From Nitrospira sp. ND1 (GTDB lineage: Bacteria; Nitrospirota; Nitrospiria; Nitrospirales; Nitrospiraceae): 64,000 nucleotides of DNA. The stretch lies in contig NZ_FWEX01000006.1 in NCBI RefSeq assembly GCF_900170025.1, positions 3,384,004 through 3,448,003 on the forward strand. The letters are read 5' to 3'. Made by a program: the position numbers and the translations under genes. The notes under the pieces are model-generated. The model ran no database searches, was not told the origin of the DNA, and was given only the letters and a program-made list of their open reading frames with translations. This document shows, piece after piece, positions 54,120-62,847 of this stretch (position 1 is the stretch's first letter; every line of letters starts with the position of its first letter).

Positions 54120-55214
54120 ATGGGGTCGGCGATGGCAAGACGTTTTGCGATGGTCGTGGCACTAGGTGTCGTCACGGTGGTTTCTGCTGCGATCATGCTT
54201 GGTCTTGGCGAACTGACGATTCGGTCCATCCATTTGCTGAGAGACGGAATTCCATTTTTCGAAAGTGTCGACGGTGGAAGGATTGGACCGATTAGCCTGG
54301 ATCAGGAACTCGGCTGGAAAGCGACCGAGCATTACCAGGAGACATTGGTAGAGAGAACCAATGCAGGTCGGCCCTATTCAGTTCGGCGCTCTCAAAAACA
54401 GTACGGATTTCGCCAGTTCGGCGATCTGGACTCCAAGAAAATTCGGCTTCTGGTGATTGGCGATTCGTTTACTCATGCCACGGCAGTTTCGGATGATCTT
54501 ACGTACCATGCTTTATTAGCTCAGCTGCTGGACGTTGAAGTATTTGCGTACGGTGCTGGCGGTTACGGGACACTGCAGGAACTCATGATACTCGATCGGT
54601 ATATCGATATTATTCGACCAGACGTCATTCTCTGGCAGTATTGCGCGAACGACTTTATCAATAATGATAATGAGCTTGAGCGATTGAGCCTTGTGAATAA
54701 CAATGGGTGGGTCAGGCCCTATTTGCAGAAGGGGCAGGTGCAACTGTTGTCACCGAAGGAGTCCTCACTTCAGGTTCGAGAGTGGATCAACCGGAGGAGC
54801 AGGTTCCTCTATTTTATTGTGAGCCGTATAGACCGGCTGCGAGCGGTGAGGACTCGTGACACGGTTGAAGTCGCTATTGAATCGGAGGGGATGCGGCATC
54901 CCGGATTTCTTCGTGCGGTAGGAGTTACCGATGAGTTGATGGGGAGGGTCCGGAAGAAAGTGGGAAATCGATCGATCATGGCATTCAATTGCGTGCGAGC
55001 CGAGCCCTACGATCAGGCGTTTCGTGATATCTCGGCCCGTCATGGTATCGCCTATTGGGATGATGTTGCTTCGGTGGTTCTTGAAGCCCATCATCGTGGG
55101 GAAGATGTCTACGCTGCGGATGGTGGTCATTGGAATGAGCGGGGACATCAATTGGCAGCAGAGGCGATCGCCAGTCATTTTCGCGCTGAAATGAGAACTG
55201 GGACCCGCCCTTGA
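54120..55214 (+). CDS. Membrane-anchored SGNH/GDSL hydrolase-like protein
   Basis: 364 residues with one N-terminal membrane helix (MVVALGVVTVVSAAIMLGLGEL) and an SGNH domain: S116 in VIGDSFTHA, GAGGYGTLQELM for the Gly block, YCANDFINN for Asn, and GGHWNERGH with the catalytic His. It is a second, only distantly similar SGNH enzyme in this cluster. Periplasmic acyl transfer or deacylation on the glycan is the likely role. Start ATG 54120 lies 25 bases after the previous stop; ATG 54132 is possible. Confidence 0.82.
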   Translation: MGSAMARRFAMVVALGVVTVVSAAIMLGLGELTIRSIHLLRDGIPFFESVDGGRIGPISLDQELGWKATEHYQETLVERTNAGRPYSVRRSQKQYGFRQFGDLDSKKIRLLVIGDSFTHATAVSDDLTYHALLAQLLDVEVFAYGAGGYGTLQELMILDRYIDIIRPDVILWQYCANDFINNDNELERLSLVNNNGWVRPYLQKGQVQLLSPKESSLQVREWINRRSRFLYFIVSRIDRLRAVRTRDTVEVAIESEGMRHPGFLRAVGVTDELMGRVRKKVGNRSIMAFNCVRAEPYDQAFRDISARHGIAYWDDVASVVLEAHHRGEDVYAADGGHWNERGHQLAAEAIASHFRAEMRTGTRP

Positions 55215-55262
55215 TGAATGTCGAGTACAGTGAGTTGAGAATAGGGAGGGAGTAAGCACATC

Positions 55263-56333
55263 ATGAAGCGAATGCTTGTTACCGGGTCTTCTGGTCTCAT
55301 CGGTTCTGAAGTGTGCGCGTACTTTCATGGTCAAGGATGGTCGATCCATGGAGTCGACAACAACACTCGGGCTACGTTTTTTGGACCGCAAGGCGACACG
55401 CGTTGGAATCAACGCCGGTTGCAGGCTGATCTGAAACAGTTCCGGCACCATGAGCTCGACATCCGAGACCGCAAGGGCGCATTGGCGCTCATTCAAGAGC
55501 TCAAGCCTGATGTGATTGTGCATACGGCAGCACAACCCTCGCATGATCTCGCGGCCAAGATTCCGTTCGATGATTTCGATACGAATGCGGTGGGTACGCT
55601 GAACCTCCTTGAAGCGACCAGGTTGCACAGGCCAGGAGCAGTTTTTGTGCATATGTCCACGAATAAAGTGTACGGCGATGCCCCGAATGAGTTGCCCCTC
55701 GTGGAGCAGGATAAACGTTGGGATTATGCGTCTCCCAACGATTTTGACGGGATCACGGAGCACATGCGCATCGATCAGTCGAAACATTCGCTTTTTGGTG
55801 CCTCGAAAGTGGCCGCGGATGTCATGGTGCAGGAGTATGGGCGATATTTCGGCATGAAGACCTGTTGTTTGCGGGGAGGTTGCCTCACCGGACCCAATCA
55901 TTCGGGCGTAGAGTTGCATGGATTTTTGAGTTATCTCGTCAAATGCAATTTAGAAGGCAAAAAGTACAGCATCTTCGGCTATAAAGGAAAACAGGTTCGA
56001 GACAATATTCATTCCCTGGATGTCGCACGATTCATCCATGCGTTCATCGAGAACCCCCGAAGCGGTGAGGTGTACAACCTCGGAGGCGGACGTGGAAACA
56101 GCTGCTCTATTTATGAGGCGTTCGACATGATCGAAGCTATTTCGGGCAGGAAGATGCTGTATGAATATGTCGACAAGAATCGCGAAGGTGATCATATTTG
56201 CTACATCAGTAACCTGAAAAAAATGACGACGCAGTATCCCGGCTGGGGCATTACGAAAACGTTGAAGCACATTTTCGAGGAAATTCACCAGTCCTGGCTG
56301 AAGCGGGCCGCTGCGGTGAATGTGCCGATCTGA
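55263..56333 (+). CDS. NAD-dependent epimerase (CDP-paratose 2-epimerase-like)
   Basis: 356 residues. [11 protein letters not shown] is the nucleotide-binding motif. The stretch [11 protein letters not shown] is characteristic of CDP-paratose/CDP-tyvelose 2-epimerases. The catalytic Tyr/Lys region is less plain than in the sister SDRs: [12 protein letters not shown] carries the Lys, but the usual YxxxK spacing has Phe in place of Tyr. [36 protein letters not shown] matches the same family. It could epimerise a CDP-sugar downstream of rfbF, which supports a CDP-sugar branch in this locus. Confidence 0.87.
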   Translation: MKRMLVTGSSGLIGSEVCAYFHGQGWSIHGVDNNTRATFFGPQGDTRWNQRRLQADLKQFRHHELDIRDRKGALALIQELKPDVIVHTAAQPSHDLAAKIPFDDFDTNAVGTLNLLEATRLHRPGAVFVHMSTNKVYGDAPNELPLVEQDKRWDYASPNDFDGITEHMRIDQSKHSLFGASKVAADVMVQEYGRYFGMKTCCLRGGCLTGPNHSGVELHGFLSYLVKCNLEGKKYSIFGYKGKQVRDNIHSLDVARFIHAFIENPRSGEVYNLGGGRGNSCSIYEAFDMIEAISGRKMLYEYVDKNREGDHICYISNLKKMTTQYPGWGITKTLKHIFEEIHQSWLKRAAAVNVPI

Positions 56334-56375
56334 AAAATCTGTGCTAACGTCAGCGTTGGAAGAAATACATATGCC

Positions 56376-57614
56376 ATGAAGGTCCTGGTAATTTCAGCAG
56401 CCTATCCTCCGATGCATGCAGGGGAGGCTACCAATACCTACCACTTGTGCCGGCAATTGACTGAGCGGGGCATTGACATACATGTGCTCACGTCGGTTGG
56501 CAATGTTGGTACCGATGATCCTCGGATTCGCGTGTATCCCATCATGCAGACATGGGGCTGGCTTGAGTTGCTTCGGGTTCGGTCTTTTTTTAGAAACTGC
56601 TCGCCGGATGCTGTGTTTCTTATGTACATCGGACTCATGTACAAATTTCATCCGATGGTGACTTTCCTGCCCACGCTTTCCAAGCGGTTATTTCCAAACG
56701 TTCCGTTTGTAACCCGGTATGAGAGTGCGTTTGTGGGGGCTGATCCGTCGAAGACAGGCATTGTTTCGCGTTTGTTCAGGAAGCTGATGGTTCAATGGGC
56801 TGGTGGAAAGGATGTGGCGTATAGCTCGGGGACACTGTTGCGGGATAGTGATGCTGTCATCGCATTGTGCGAACGTCACCGTGCCATGTTGCACGAAGAA
56901 TGGCCTCCCGTCAGCCCAAAGGTGGCGTTAATCCCTCCACCTCCGAACTTGTTCATCGCGTCGAGTGCAGGGGGCACGGCACGCGAACGCGGACGGAAAC
57001 GGTTAGGCGTCACGTCATCCGAATTTGTTGTCACCTTTTTCGGATATCTCTATCCGATTAAAGGCATTGAAACACTGTTACGGGCTTTTGCGGCTGTATC
57101 TGCACAACGACCCGAAGCCCGTCTCCTGTTCATTGGAGGGAAGGTTGGCTTGGAGGTCGAAGGTGGTGCCTCCTATTTTGATGAGATGCAGGCACTCGCG
57201 AAGGAGTTGCACATAGACGGAGTCACAACATGGACAGGCGCATTTAAGTCTGAGGAGGAGGAAGCATCGCTGTTTCTTCATGCATCAGACGTATGTGTGC
57301 TACCTTTTCTTGAAGGCGTTCAGCTCAACAACAGTTCCTTCGCTTCGATGGTTGCGCACGGGCTTCCCATCATCGTGACGCGCGGGCCTTTAATGGACAA
57401 GGCATTTGTTCATGGGGAAAATGTTCTTACCTGCGAACCAAAAGATCATCCGGCCGTGACGAAACTCCTGCTGGAAGTGATGGACCGTGCGGATCTTCGT
57501 GAGCGCCTTCGATCTGGTGCTATCAAGCTCGCCGCCGAGTGGTTTTCCTGGGAGACGGCGACGGAGAAAACACTGACCGCTTTGCGACCGCGGCTGTCGG
57601 GCAAGGTTGTATAG
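56376..57614 (+). CDS. Glycosyltransferase family 4
   Basis: 412 residues, GT-B fold. The N-terminus KVLVISAAYPPMHAGEATNTYHLCRQL and the C-terminal GYLYPIKGIETLLRAFAAV and VLPFLEGVQLNNSSFASMVAHGLPII are typical of GT4. The usual Glu of the E-x7-E motif region appears replaced around EGVQLNNSS, so donor use may differ. Start ATG 56376; an out-of-frame ATG lies at 56371. Sugar specificity cannot be inferred. A glycosyltransferase 2 gene follows after 26 bases. Confidence 0.88.
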   Translation: MKVLVISAAYPPMHAGEATNTYHLCRQLTERGIDIHVLTSVGNVGTDDPRIRVYPIMQTWGWLELLRVRSFFRNCSPDAVFLMYIGLMYKFHPMVTFLPTLSKRLFPNVPFVTRYESAFVGADPSKTGIVSRLFRKLMVQWAGGKDVAYSSGTLLRDSDAVIALCERHRAMLHEEWPPVSPKVALIPPPPNLFIASSAGGTARERGRKRLGVTSSEFVVTFFGYLYPIKGIETLLRAFAAVSAQRPEARLLFIGGKVGLEVEGGASYFDEMQALAKELHIDGVTTWTGAFKSEEEEASLFLHASDVCVLPFLEGVQLNNSSFASMVAHGLPIIVTRGPLMDKAFVHGENVLTCEPKDHPAVTKLLLEVMDRADLRERLRSGAIKLAAEWFSWETATEKTLTALRPRLSGKVV

Positions 57615-57640
57615 GTCGCTTTTCCTGGGTACATTCCCAC

Positions 57641-58549
57641 ATGCCTCGTGTATCCGTCGTGATTCCGACGTATAACTGTGCCAAATTTCTTGGGCGGACT
57701 ATCGACTCGGCGTTGAGACAGACCTACCGAGATTTCGAAATCATTGTCGTCGATGATGGATCGACGGATGGCACCCAAGCGTTGGTAGGGGCCTACGAGG
57801 AGTCGGTACGGTACGTCTATCAAACCAATCAGGGGGCTTCGGCGGCACGGAATGCAGCCCTGTCGAGAGCGAGCGGAGAACTTATCGCTTACCTGGATGC
57901 CGATGATCTTTGGCGCCCCGACAAGTTGTCTCGGCAGGTCGAATTTCTGGATACGCATTCCACCTGCGGATTTGTCCATACAGAGGTATCGGTAATCGAT
58001 GAACAGGACACAGTCCTGCACACCTGCTTTAATCAGGACACCAAAAGACCTATTCCTCAGGGGCAGTGTGTCAGGGATCTGTTGCTGCGGTCTCATATCC
58101 AGACGTTGACGGTGGTAGAGCGTCGCACCGCATTTGACGATGCGGGGAAATTTGATCCGCGCCTGCCGGTTGCTCAGGATTATTTGCATTGGATTGGTGT
58201 GGCCCTGCAGGGGTATGGAGTTGGGTATCTCCCTGAACCGCTGGGCCAATATCGCTGGCGGGCGGGGAGTCTCATGTCCAGCCAGCGTCGGCTTCTGGGA
58301 GATTTTGTGAAGATATACGAAATTCTCTCAACGGAGTATGGTCTTGAACGGTCGCAGGGGCCTGAGATCATGCAACTGGTGAAGGCGCAGCTGTACACAA
58401 CTCAGCGGCAACTGGCGTATCTCGAGCGACGGGAATGTTCGGGGGCAGCAGCGCGGCAACGGCTTGGTGCCCTAATCCGACAGTGGCCGCTAAATCTGGA
58501 GCTGTATGTGGACTTCGCCAAGACCTATGTCAGCCGGCAAGTGTCCTGA
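57641..58549 (+). CDS. Glycosyltransferase family 2
   Basis: 302 residues. PRVSVVIPTYNCAKFLGRTIDSALRQTYRDFEIIVVDDGSTDGT is a textbook GT2 start, with the metal-binding YLDADDLW (DxD-like) and a later QDYLHWI segment (ED-like catalytic base region) at the acceptor site. Inverting transfer of a sugar to the repeat unit is expected on the cytoplasmic face. ATG 57641 is used; the longer open frame begins inside the preceding gene and is not supported. Confidence 0.9.
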   Translation: MPRVSVVIPTYNCAKFLGRTIDSALRQTYRDFEIIVVDDGSTDGTQALVGAYEESVRYVYQTNQGASAARNAALSRASGELIAYLDADDLWRPDKLSRQVEFLDTHSTCGFVHTEVSVIDEQDTVLHTCFNQDTKRPIPQGQCVRDLLLRSHIQTLTVVERRTAFDDAGKFDPRLPVAQDYLHWIGVALQGYGVGYLPEPLGQYRWRAGSLMSSQRRLLGDFVKIYEILSTEYGLERSQGPEIMQLVKAQLYTTQRQLAYLERRECSGAAARQRLGALIRQWPLNLELYVDFAKTYVSRQVS

Positions 58550-58618
58550 CGGCAACGAACCCTCTGGTTTGATAGCGAAAGCAAGCAGGCGGTTTGCAGG
58601 AGTAGGCGCAATTCAACT

Positions 58619-59782
58619 ATGAACATTATGCTCGTTACTCCCTGGAGACCTTCCCTCACCGGGGGCATCAGTACCGTTGTTGCGCGGTTGACGGGGGAAT
58701 TTCAGAAGAAAGGTCACACTATCACCATTTTTGTCGCCGACCGCGAGAATCGGATTCGTCAAATTGAAGCACTGGATGAAATCCCAGTCTACGGCATGTA
58801 TCTCCGGTCGCCCGTCTCGTCGCAGTATCCTCTTCGTGCCATGGTCATGTGTTGTATTTGGTTTCCGATTACGATGGTACAACTTATCTGGCTGGCTAGG
58901 AAGAGACAGCTGGACGCAGTGTTAATTCAGTATCCGCTTCCTGCCATGTTCTATTTTGGGATATTGAAGCGTGTATTCGGAGGAACTCTTTTCATCACCT
59001 ATCAAGGAAACGATGCGCATGACTTATGTCTATGGGATCGGCGAGAACAACGATTGGTCCGGTTCTTATTGGAGAAGGCTGACCTGGTGTTGGGTGTCTC
59101 ACGAACGCTCTTGGCCAAAGTTGAATCGGTTTTGCAGGGCGTCCATCTTAGGCGTAGCCAACAGCTTCCCAATGGCGCACCGCTAGACGTTATCCAGGCG
59201 GTTAAAGCAGGTGAGGCGGGTTCTGATCTGCCGCCAAACTATCTATTGACCGCAGGACATCTGATTCGGCGGAAGGGGATAGACCTCGTGATCGCCGCAT
59301 TGCGGGAAGCCAAAAAGCGCGGTGTGGCGTTGCAGCTCGTTGTTGCAGGTGACGGACCGGAACGGGAAAATTTGATACGCCAGTCACGCGACCAGGGTGT
59401 GTCAGATCAGGTTCGGTTTTTGGGCAATCAATCCCATAGGCAGGTTCTCAGTCTGATGAAGACGTGCCTTGCTTTCGTGCTGGCCTCGCGAGCAGAGGGG
59501 ATGCCTTTAGTCATCGCAGAGGCGATGGCATGTGGGAAAGCTGTCATTGCGAGCAATATTGACGGTGTGCCGGAAATTGTTCATGACGGCACAACCGGAA
59601 TTCTGGTGCCAGCAGAGGATTCTGGAGCTCTCGCAACAGGTCTGATCAGGTTGTGCTCTGACGTAGCTTTTCGAGAGACTCTAGCTAAGCAGGGAAAAGA
59701 GTGGGCCTGTCGAGAATACAACTGGGAAGCGATTGCGCATCGATACCTTGGCTTCATCGAGGAGTGCCAGGCCCACCGGTAA
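58619..59782 (+). CDS. Glycosyltransferase family 4
   Basis: 387 residues. MNIMLVTPWRPSLTGGISTVVARLTGEF at the start, TYQGNDAHD and LTAGHLIRRKGIDLVIAAL in the middle, and the donor-site region SRAEGMPLVIAEAMACGKAVIASNIDGVPEI with the two conserved Glu residues make this a regular GT4. A hydrophobic segment around 75-92 (MVMCCIWFPITMVQLIWLA) may associate it with the membrane. Adds an unidentified sugar to the growing unit. Confidence 0.92.
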   Translation: MNIMLVTPWRPSLTGGISTVVARLTGEFQKKGHTITIFVADRENRIRQIEALDEIPVYGMYLRSPVSSQYPLRAMVMCCIWFPITMVQLIWLARKRQLDAVLIQYPLPAMFYFGILKRVFGGTLFITYQGNDAHDLCLWDRREQRLVRFLLEKADLVLGVSRTLLAKVESVLQGVHLRRSQQLPNGAPLDVIQAVKAGEAGSDLPPNYLLTAGHLIRRKGIDLVIAALREAKKRGVALQLVVAGDGPERENLIRQSRDQGVSDQVRFLGNQSHRQVLSLMKTCLAFVLASRAEGMPLVIAEAMACGKAVIASNIDGVPEIVHDGTTGILVPAEDSGALATGLIRLCSDVAFRETLAKQGKEWACREYNWEAIAHRYLGFIEECQAHR

Positions 59783-59906
59783 ATGTCATGATTATAACCA
59801 TCTCAGTAAAAGCAGGGGCTACCCCCTCTGACAGAGGACTGTGGGATTGCTTAAACGGTGCTAGATTAGTGCAGAGGCAGATTTCTTTTACAGGCGGGGA
59901 ACAGCG

Positions 59907-61751
59907 ATGAATATTCTTGGTATTTCTGCGTTCTACCACGACAGTGCCGCATGTTTAGTGCGTGATGGGGAAATCATTGCTGCGGCTCAGGAAGAGCGCT
60001 TCACGAGGAAGAAACATGATCCCGGGTTTCCTCATAGAGCCATCGACTACTGTCTTCGTGAAGGACAGATAGAGCTCAAAGATGTGCGGCACCTCGTCTT
60101 CTATGACAAGCCGCTGGTGAAGTTTGAGCGATTGCTAGAAACCTATCTTGCTTTTGCGCCTAGGGGTGTTCAATCCTTCGTGGCCGCCATGCCGGTGTGG
60201 CTGAAAGAGAAGCTTCTGTTGAAGAGTTTGCTGCAGAAGGAATTTCTCCAGCATGCCCCGGACCTGACGACATCTTCCCTGCCACAGATTTTGTTTTCAG
60301 AGCACCATGAATCGCATGCGGCATCTGCATTTTTCCCCTCACCTTATGAGAAGGCAGTGGTTTTGTGCATGGACGGGGTCGGGGAGTGGGCCACTACGTC
60401 GGCGTGGCTTGGGCAAGGGAACACGTTGACTCCCCTCTGGGAAATTCCTTTCCCTCATTCCATCGGACTGCTGTACTCCGCCTTCACATACTATACGGGT
60501 TTCAAGGTGAATTCCGGCGAGTACAAGGTGATGGGTTTGGCGCCCTATGGCGAGCCTAAGTATGTGAAAGCAATTTACGAACATTTGCTGGACCTCAAGC
60601 CGGATGGAACGTTCCGGCTCAATATGGAGTATTTCAATTATTGCACCGGACTGACGATGACCGGCGGCAAGTTTGATGATGTTTTTGGGGGACCACCTCG
60701 CAAGCCTGAATCCAAGCTGACTCAGCGGGAGATGGATTTAGCTCGTTCAGTTCAAGAAGTGACAGAAGAGGTCATGCTACGTCTGTCGCGGACGCTCCAT
60801 CGGGAGACCGGAGTAGACTATATGTGTATGGCCGGTGGTGTGGCGCTGAATTGTGTCGGGAACGGGCGTATTCTTCGGGAGGGACCCTTCAAGGGTCTCT
60901 GGATACAGCCTGCTGCAGGCGATGCCGGAGGTGCGTTAGGTGCTGCATTAACTGCCTGGCATCAGTATGAACAACAACCGCGCAAGGTGACTTCCGGAAA
61001 GGATGGTATTAAGGGATCATATTTAGGCCCCTGTCATAGCAACGAGGAAATTGAAGCATATCTGAAAAAGGTTGATGCGCCGTATGTCAGGCTCGATGAG
61101 AATCAACTCTATGCCCGTGTAGCCGAAGAACTTGCTGCAGGGAAGGTCGTGGGTTGGCTACAGGGACGTATGGAATTTGGACCTCGGGCATTAGGAGGCC
61201 GTAGCATCCTAGGCGATGCGCGCAATCGGGACATGCAGTCGGTGATGAACCTTAAGATTAAGTATCGGGAATCGTTTCGGCCTTTCGCACCGTCGGTCTT
61301 GCGCGAACGAGTCTCTGACTATTTCGTCCTCGATGCCGACAGCCCCTATATGCTACTCGTAGCTCCTGTCGTAGAAAAACGACGTCTTCCTGTGAGTTCC
61401 GCACAAGATGGATTGTGGGGGATCGAACTGTTGAATATCCCGCGGTCTGATATTCCCGCTGTGACTCACCTTGACTACTCAGCGCGGATTCAAACTGTCC
61501 ATCAGGACACAAATCCACGGTACTATGCGTTGCTGAAAGCTTTTGAAGCAAAGACGGGGCATGCCGTGTTGGTAAATACTTCCTTCAATGTGAGGGGGGA
61601 ACCAATTGTCAGCACGCCGGAAGATGCCTATCGATGTTTTATGCGAACGGAAATGGACGTGCTCGTGCTGGAGAATTGCGTGTTGCTTAAGGCCGATCAG
61701 AAGCCGCTTGAAGGCGATTCGGATTGGAAGAAAGAGTTTGAGCTCGACTAA
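59907..61751 (+). CDS. Carbamoyltransferase (NodU/CmcH family)
   Basis: 614 residues. Transfers the carbamoyl group of carbamoyl phosphate, through a carbamoyl-adenylate, to a hydroxyl group. The N-terminus GISAFYHDSAACLVRDGEII, the metal/active-site stretch SEHHESHAASAFFPSPY (131-147), MDGVGEW, NSGEYKVMGLAPYG, the nucleotide-binding GGVALNCVGNG and AGDAGGALGAAL, and MEFGPRALGGRSIL are all family hallmarks. In this position it probably carbamoylates a sugar. A small SxtJ-like partner gene, often next to such enzymes, is not seen. Confidence 0.95.
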   Translation: MNILGISAFYHDSAACLVRDGEIIAAAQEERFTRKKHDPGFPHRAIDYCLREGQIELKDVRHLVFYDKPLVKFERLLETYLAFAPRGVQSFVAAMPVWLKEKLLLKSLLQKEFLQHAPDLTTSSLPQILFSEHHESHAASAFFPSPYEKAVVLCMDGVGEWATTSAWLGQGNTLTPLWEIPFPHSIGLLYSAFTYYTGFKVNSGEYKVMGLAPYGEPKYVKAIYEHLLDLKPDGTFRLNMEYFNYCTGLTMTGGKFDDVFGGPPRKPESKLTQREMDLARSVQEVTEEVMLRLSRTLHRETGVDYMCMAGGVALNCVGNGRILREGPFKGLWIQPAAGDAGGALGAALTAWHQYEQQPRKVTSGKDGIKGSYLGPCHSNEEIEAYLKKVDAPYVRLDENQLYARVAEELAAGKVVGWLQGRMEFGPRALGGRSILGDARNRDMQSVMNLKIKYRESFRPFAPSVLRERVSDYFVLDADSPYMLLVAPVVEKRRLPVSSAQDGLWGIELLNIPRSDIPAVTHLDYSARIQTVHQDTNPRYYALLKAFEAKTGHAVLVNTSFNVRGEPIVSTPEDAYRCFMRTEMDVLVLENCVLLKADQKPLEGDSDWKKEFELD

Positions 61752-61787
61752 CCAGTAAGATAGTGAAGGCGAAGGAGGAATTGATTC

Positions 61788-62798
61788 ATGCGAATTCTGA
61801 TTACGGGTGGAGCAGGGTTTCTCGGTAGTCACCTATCCGATCTGCTGATTGGGCAGGGACATGATGTGATTGCGTTGGATAATTTGATCACCGGACGAGC
61901 GGAGAATATTTCTCACCTGATCGGAAATCCGAAATTCAGCTTTGTGAAATACAACGTGTGCGACTATTTGCATGTCGATGGGCAATTGGACGCTGTAATG
62001 CATTTTGCGTCTCCGGCGAGCCCTCAGGATTATCTTGAGATGCCCATTGCGACTTTGAAGGTGGGGGCCTTGGGAACACACAAGGCGTTGGGATTGGCGA
62101 AAGCCAAAGGGGCGCGGTTTCTATTAGCGAGCACCTCTGAAGTCTATGGCGACCCATTGCTCAATCCTCAACCGGAAACCTACTGGGGTAATGTGAATCC
62201 CATCGGCGCGCGTGGGGTCTATGATGAGGCGAAGAGATTTGCTGAGGCTATGACGATGGCCTATCACCGATATCATGGAGTCGACACAAGAATCGTTCGG
62301 ATATTCAATACCTACGGCCCAAGGATGAGGCCGAAGGATGGTCGGGTCGTCTCGAATTTCATTGTACAGGCCCTTCAGGGAAAACCGCTGACGGTCTTTG
62401 GAGACGGCTCCCAAACACGCAGCTTTTGCTATGTCGATGATTTGGTTCGTGGTATCGTGGCGTTGTTGATGGTGAAATCAGACAAGTCTGTGGCGGAACG
62501 CACTGATCGTACGAAGTTCCTCACTCAGAAGCCCGACGCTATCCTGGACAGCATTCATGATCCGGTCAATATCGGGAATCCCCGAGAACTTACGGTTCGT
62601 GGCATTGCCGAGATCATTCTGAAAATTACCGGTTCCAAGAGTGTCATTGAGGAACGTCCGCTTCCAGCCGACGATCCGAAGGTGCGCCGGCCGGATATCA
62701 CGCGAGCTAAAAGCCTTTTGGGTTGGGAACCAAAAGTAGAGCTTGAGGATGGTATCAGGAAGGCCACGGAGTATTTTCGCCAGGTTATTGCAAAGTAA
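61788..62798 (+). CDS. uxs: UDP-glucuronate decarboxylase (UDP-xylose synthase)
   Basis: 336 residues. Converts UDP-glucuronate to UDP-xylose with bound NAD+. [58 protein letters not shown], and YDEAKRFAE (YxxxK) with [10 protein letters not shown] are diagnostic of the bacterial UXS family. Its substrate would come from the UDP-glucose dehydrogenase at 43286. A strong GAAGGAGG ribosome site lies upstream. A segment at about 228-245 ([18 protein letters not shown]) looks like an insertion relative to the usual length of about 315. Confidence 0.95.
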   Translation: MRILITGGAGFLGSHLSDLLIGQGHDVIALDNLITGRAENISHLIGNPKFSFVKYNVCDYLHVDGQLDAVMHFASPASPQDYLEMPIATLKVGALGTHKALGLAKAKGARFLLASTSEVYGDPLLNPQPETYWGNVNPIGARGVYDEAKRFAEAMTMAYHRYHGVDTRIVRIFNTYGPRMRPKDGRVVSNFIVQALQGKPLTVFGDGSQTRSFCYVDDLVRGIVALLMVKSDKSVAERTDRTKFLTQKPDAILDSIHDPVNIGNPRELTVRGIAEIILKITGSKSVIEERPLPADDPKVRRPDITRAKSLLGWEPKVELEDGIRKATEYFRQVIAK

Positions 62799-62847
62799 TG
62801 GCTGTTCGCTGACGGTAGGATAGAAAGAGGAAGGTTCGATAGTTGTT

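Noticed and set aside
54765-55919. 384-codon open frame on the minus strand
   Set aside because: Antisense to the SGNH gene and the CDP-paratose epimerase-like gene, both clear; no family resemblance of its own.
59814-59826. AGGGG-CTA-CCCC hairpin as terminator before the carbamoyltransferase gene
   Set aside because: Stem of only four to five pairs with a 3-base loop and no T-run after it.
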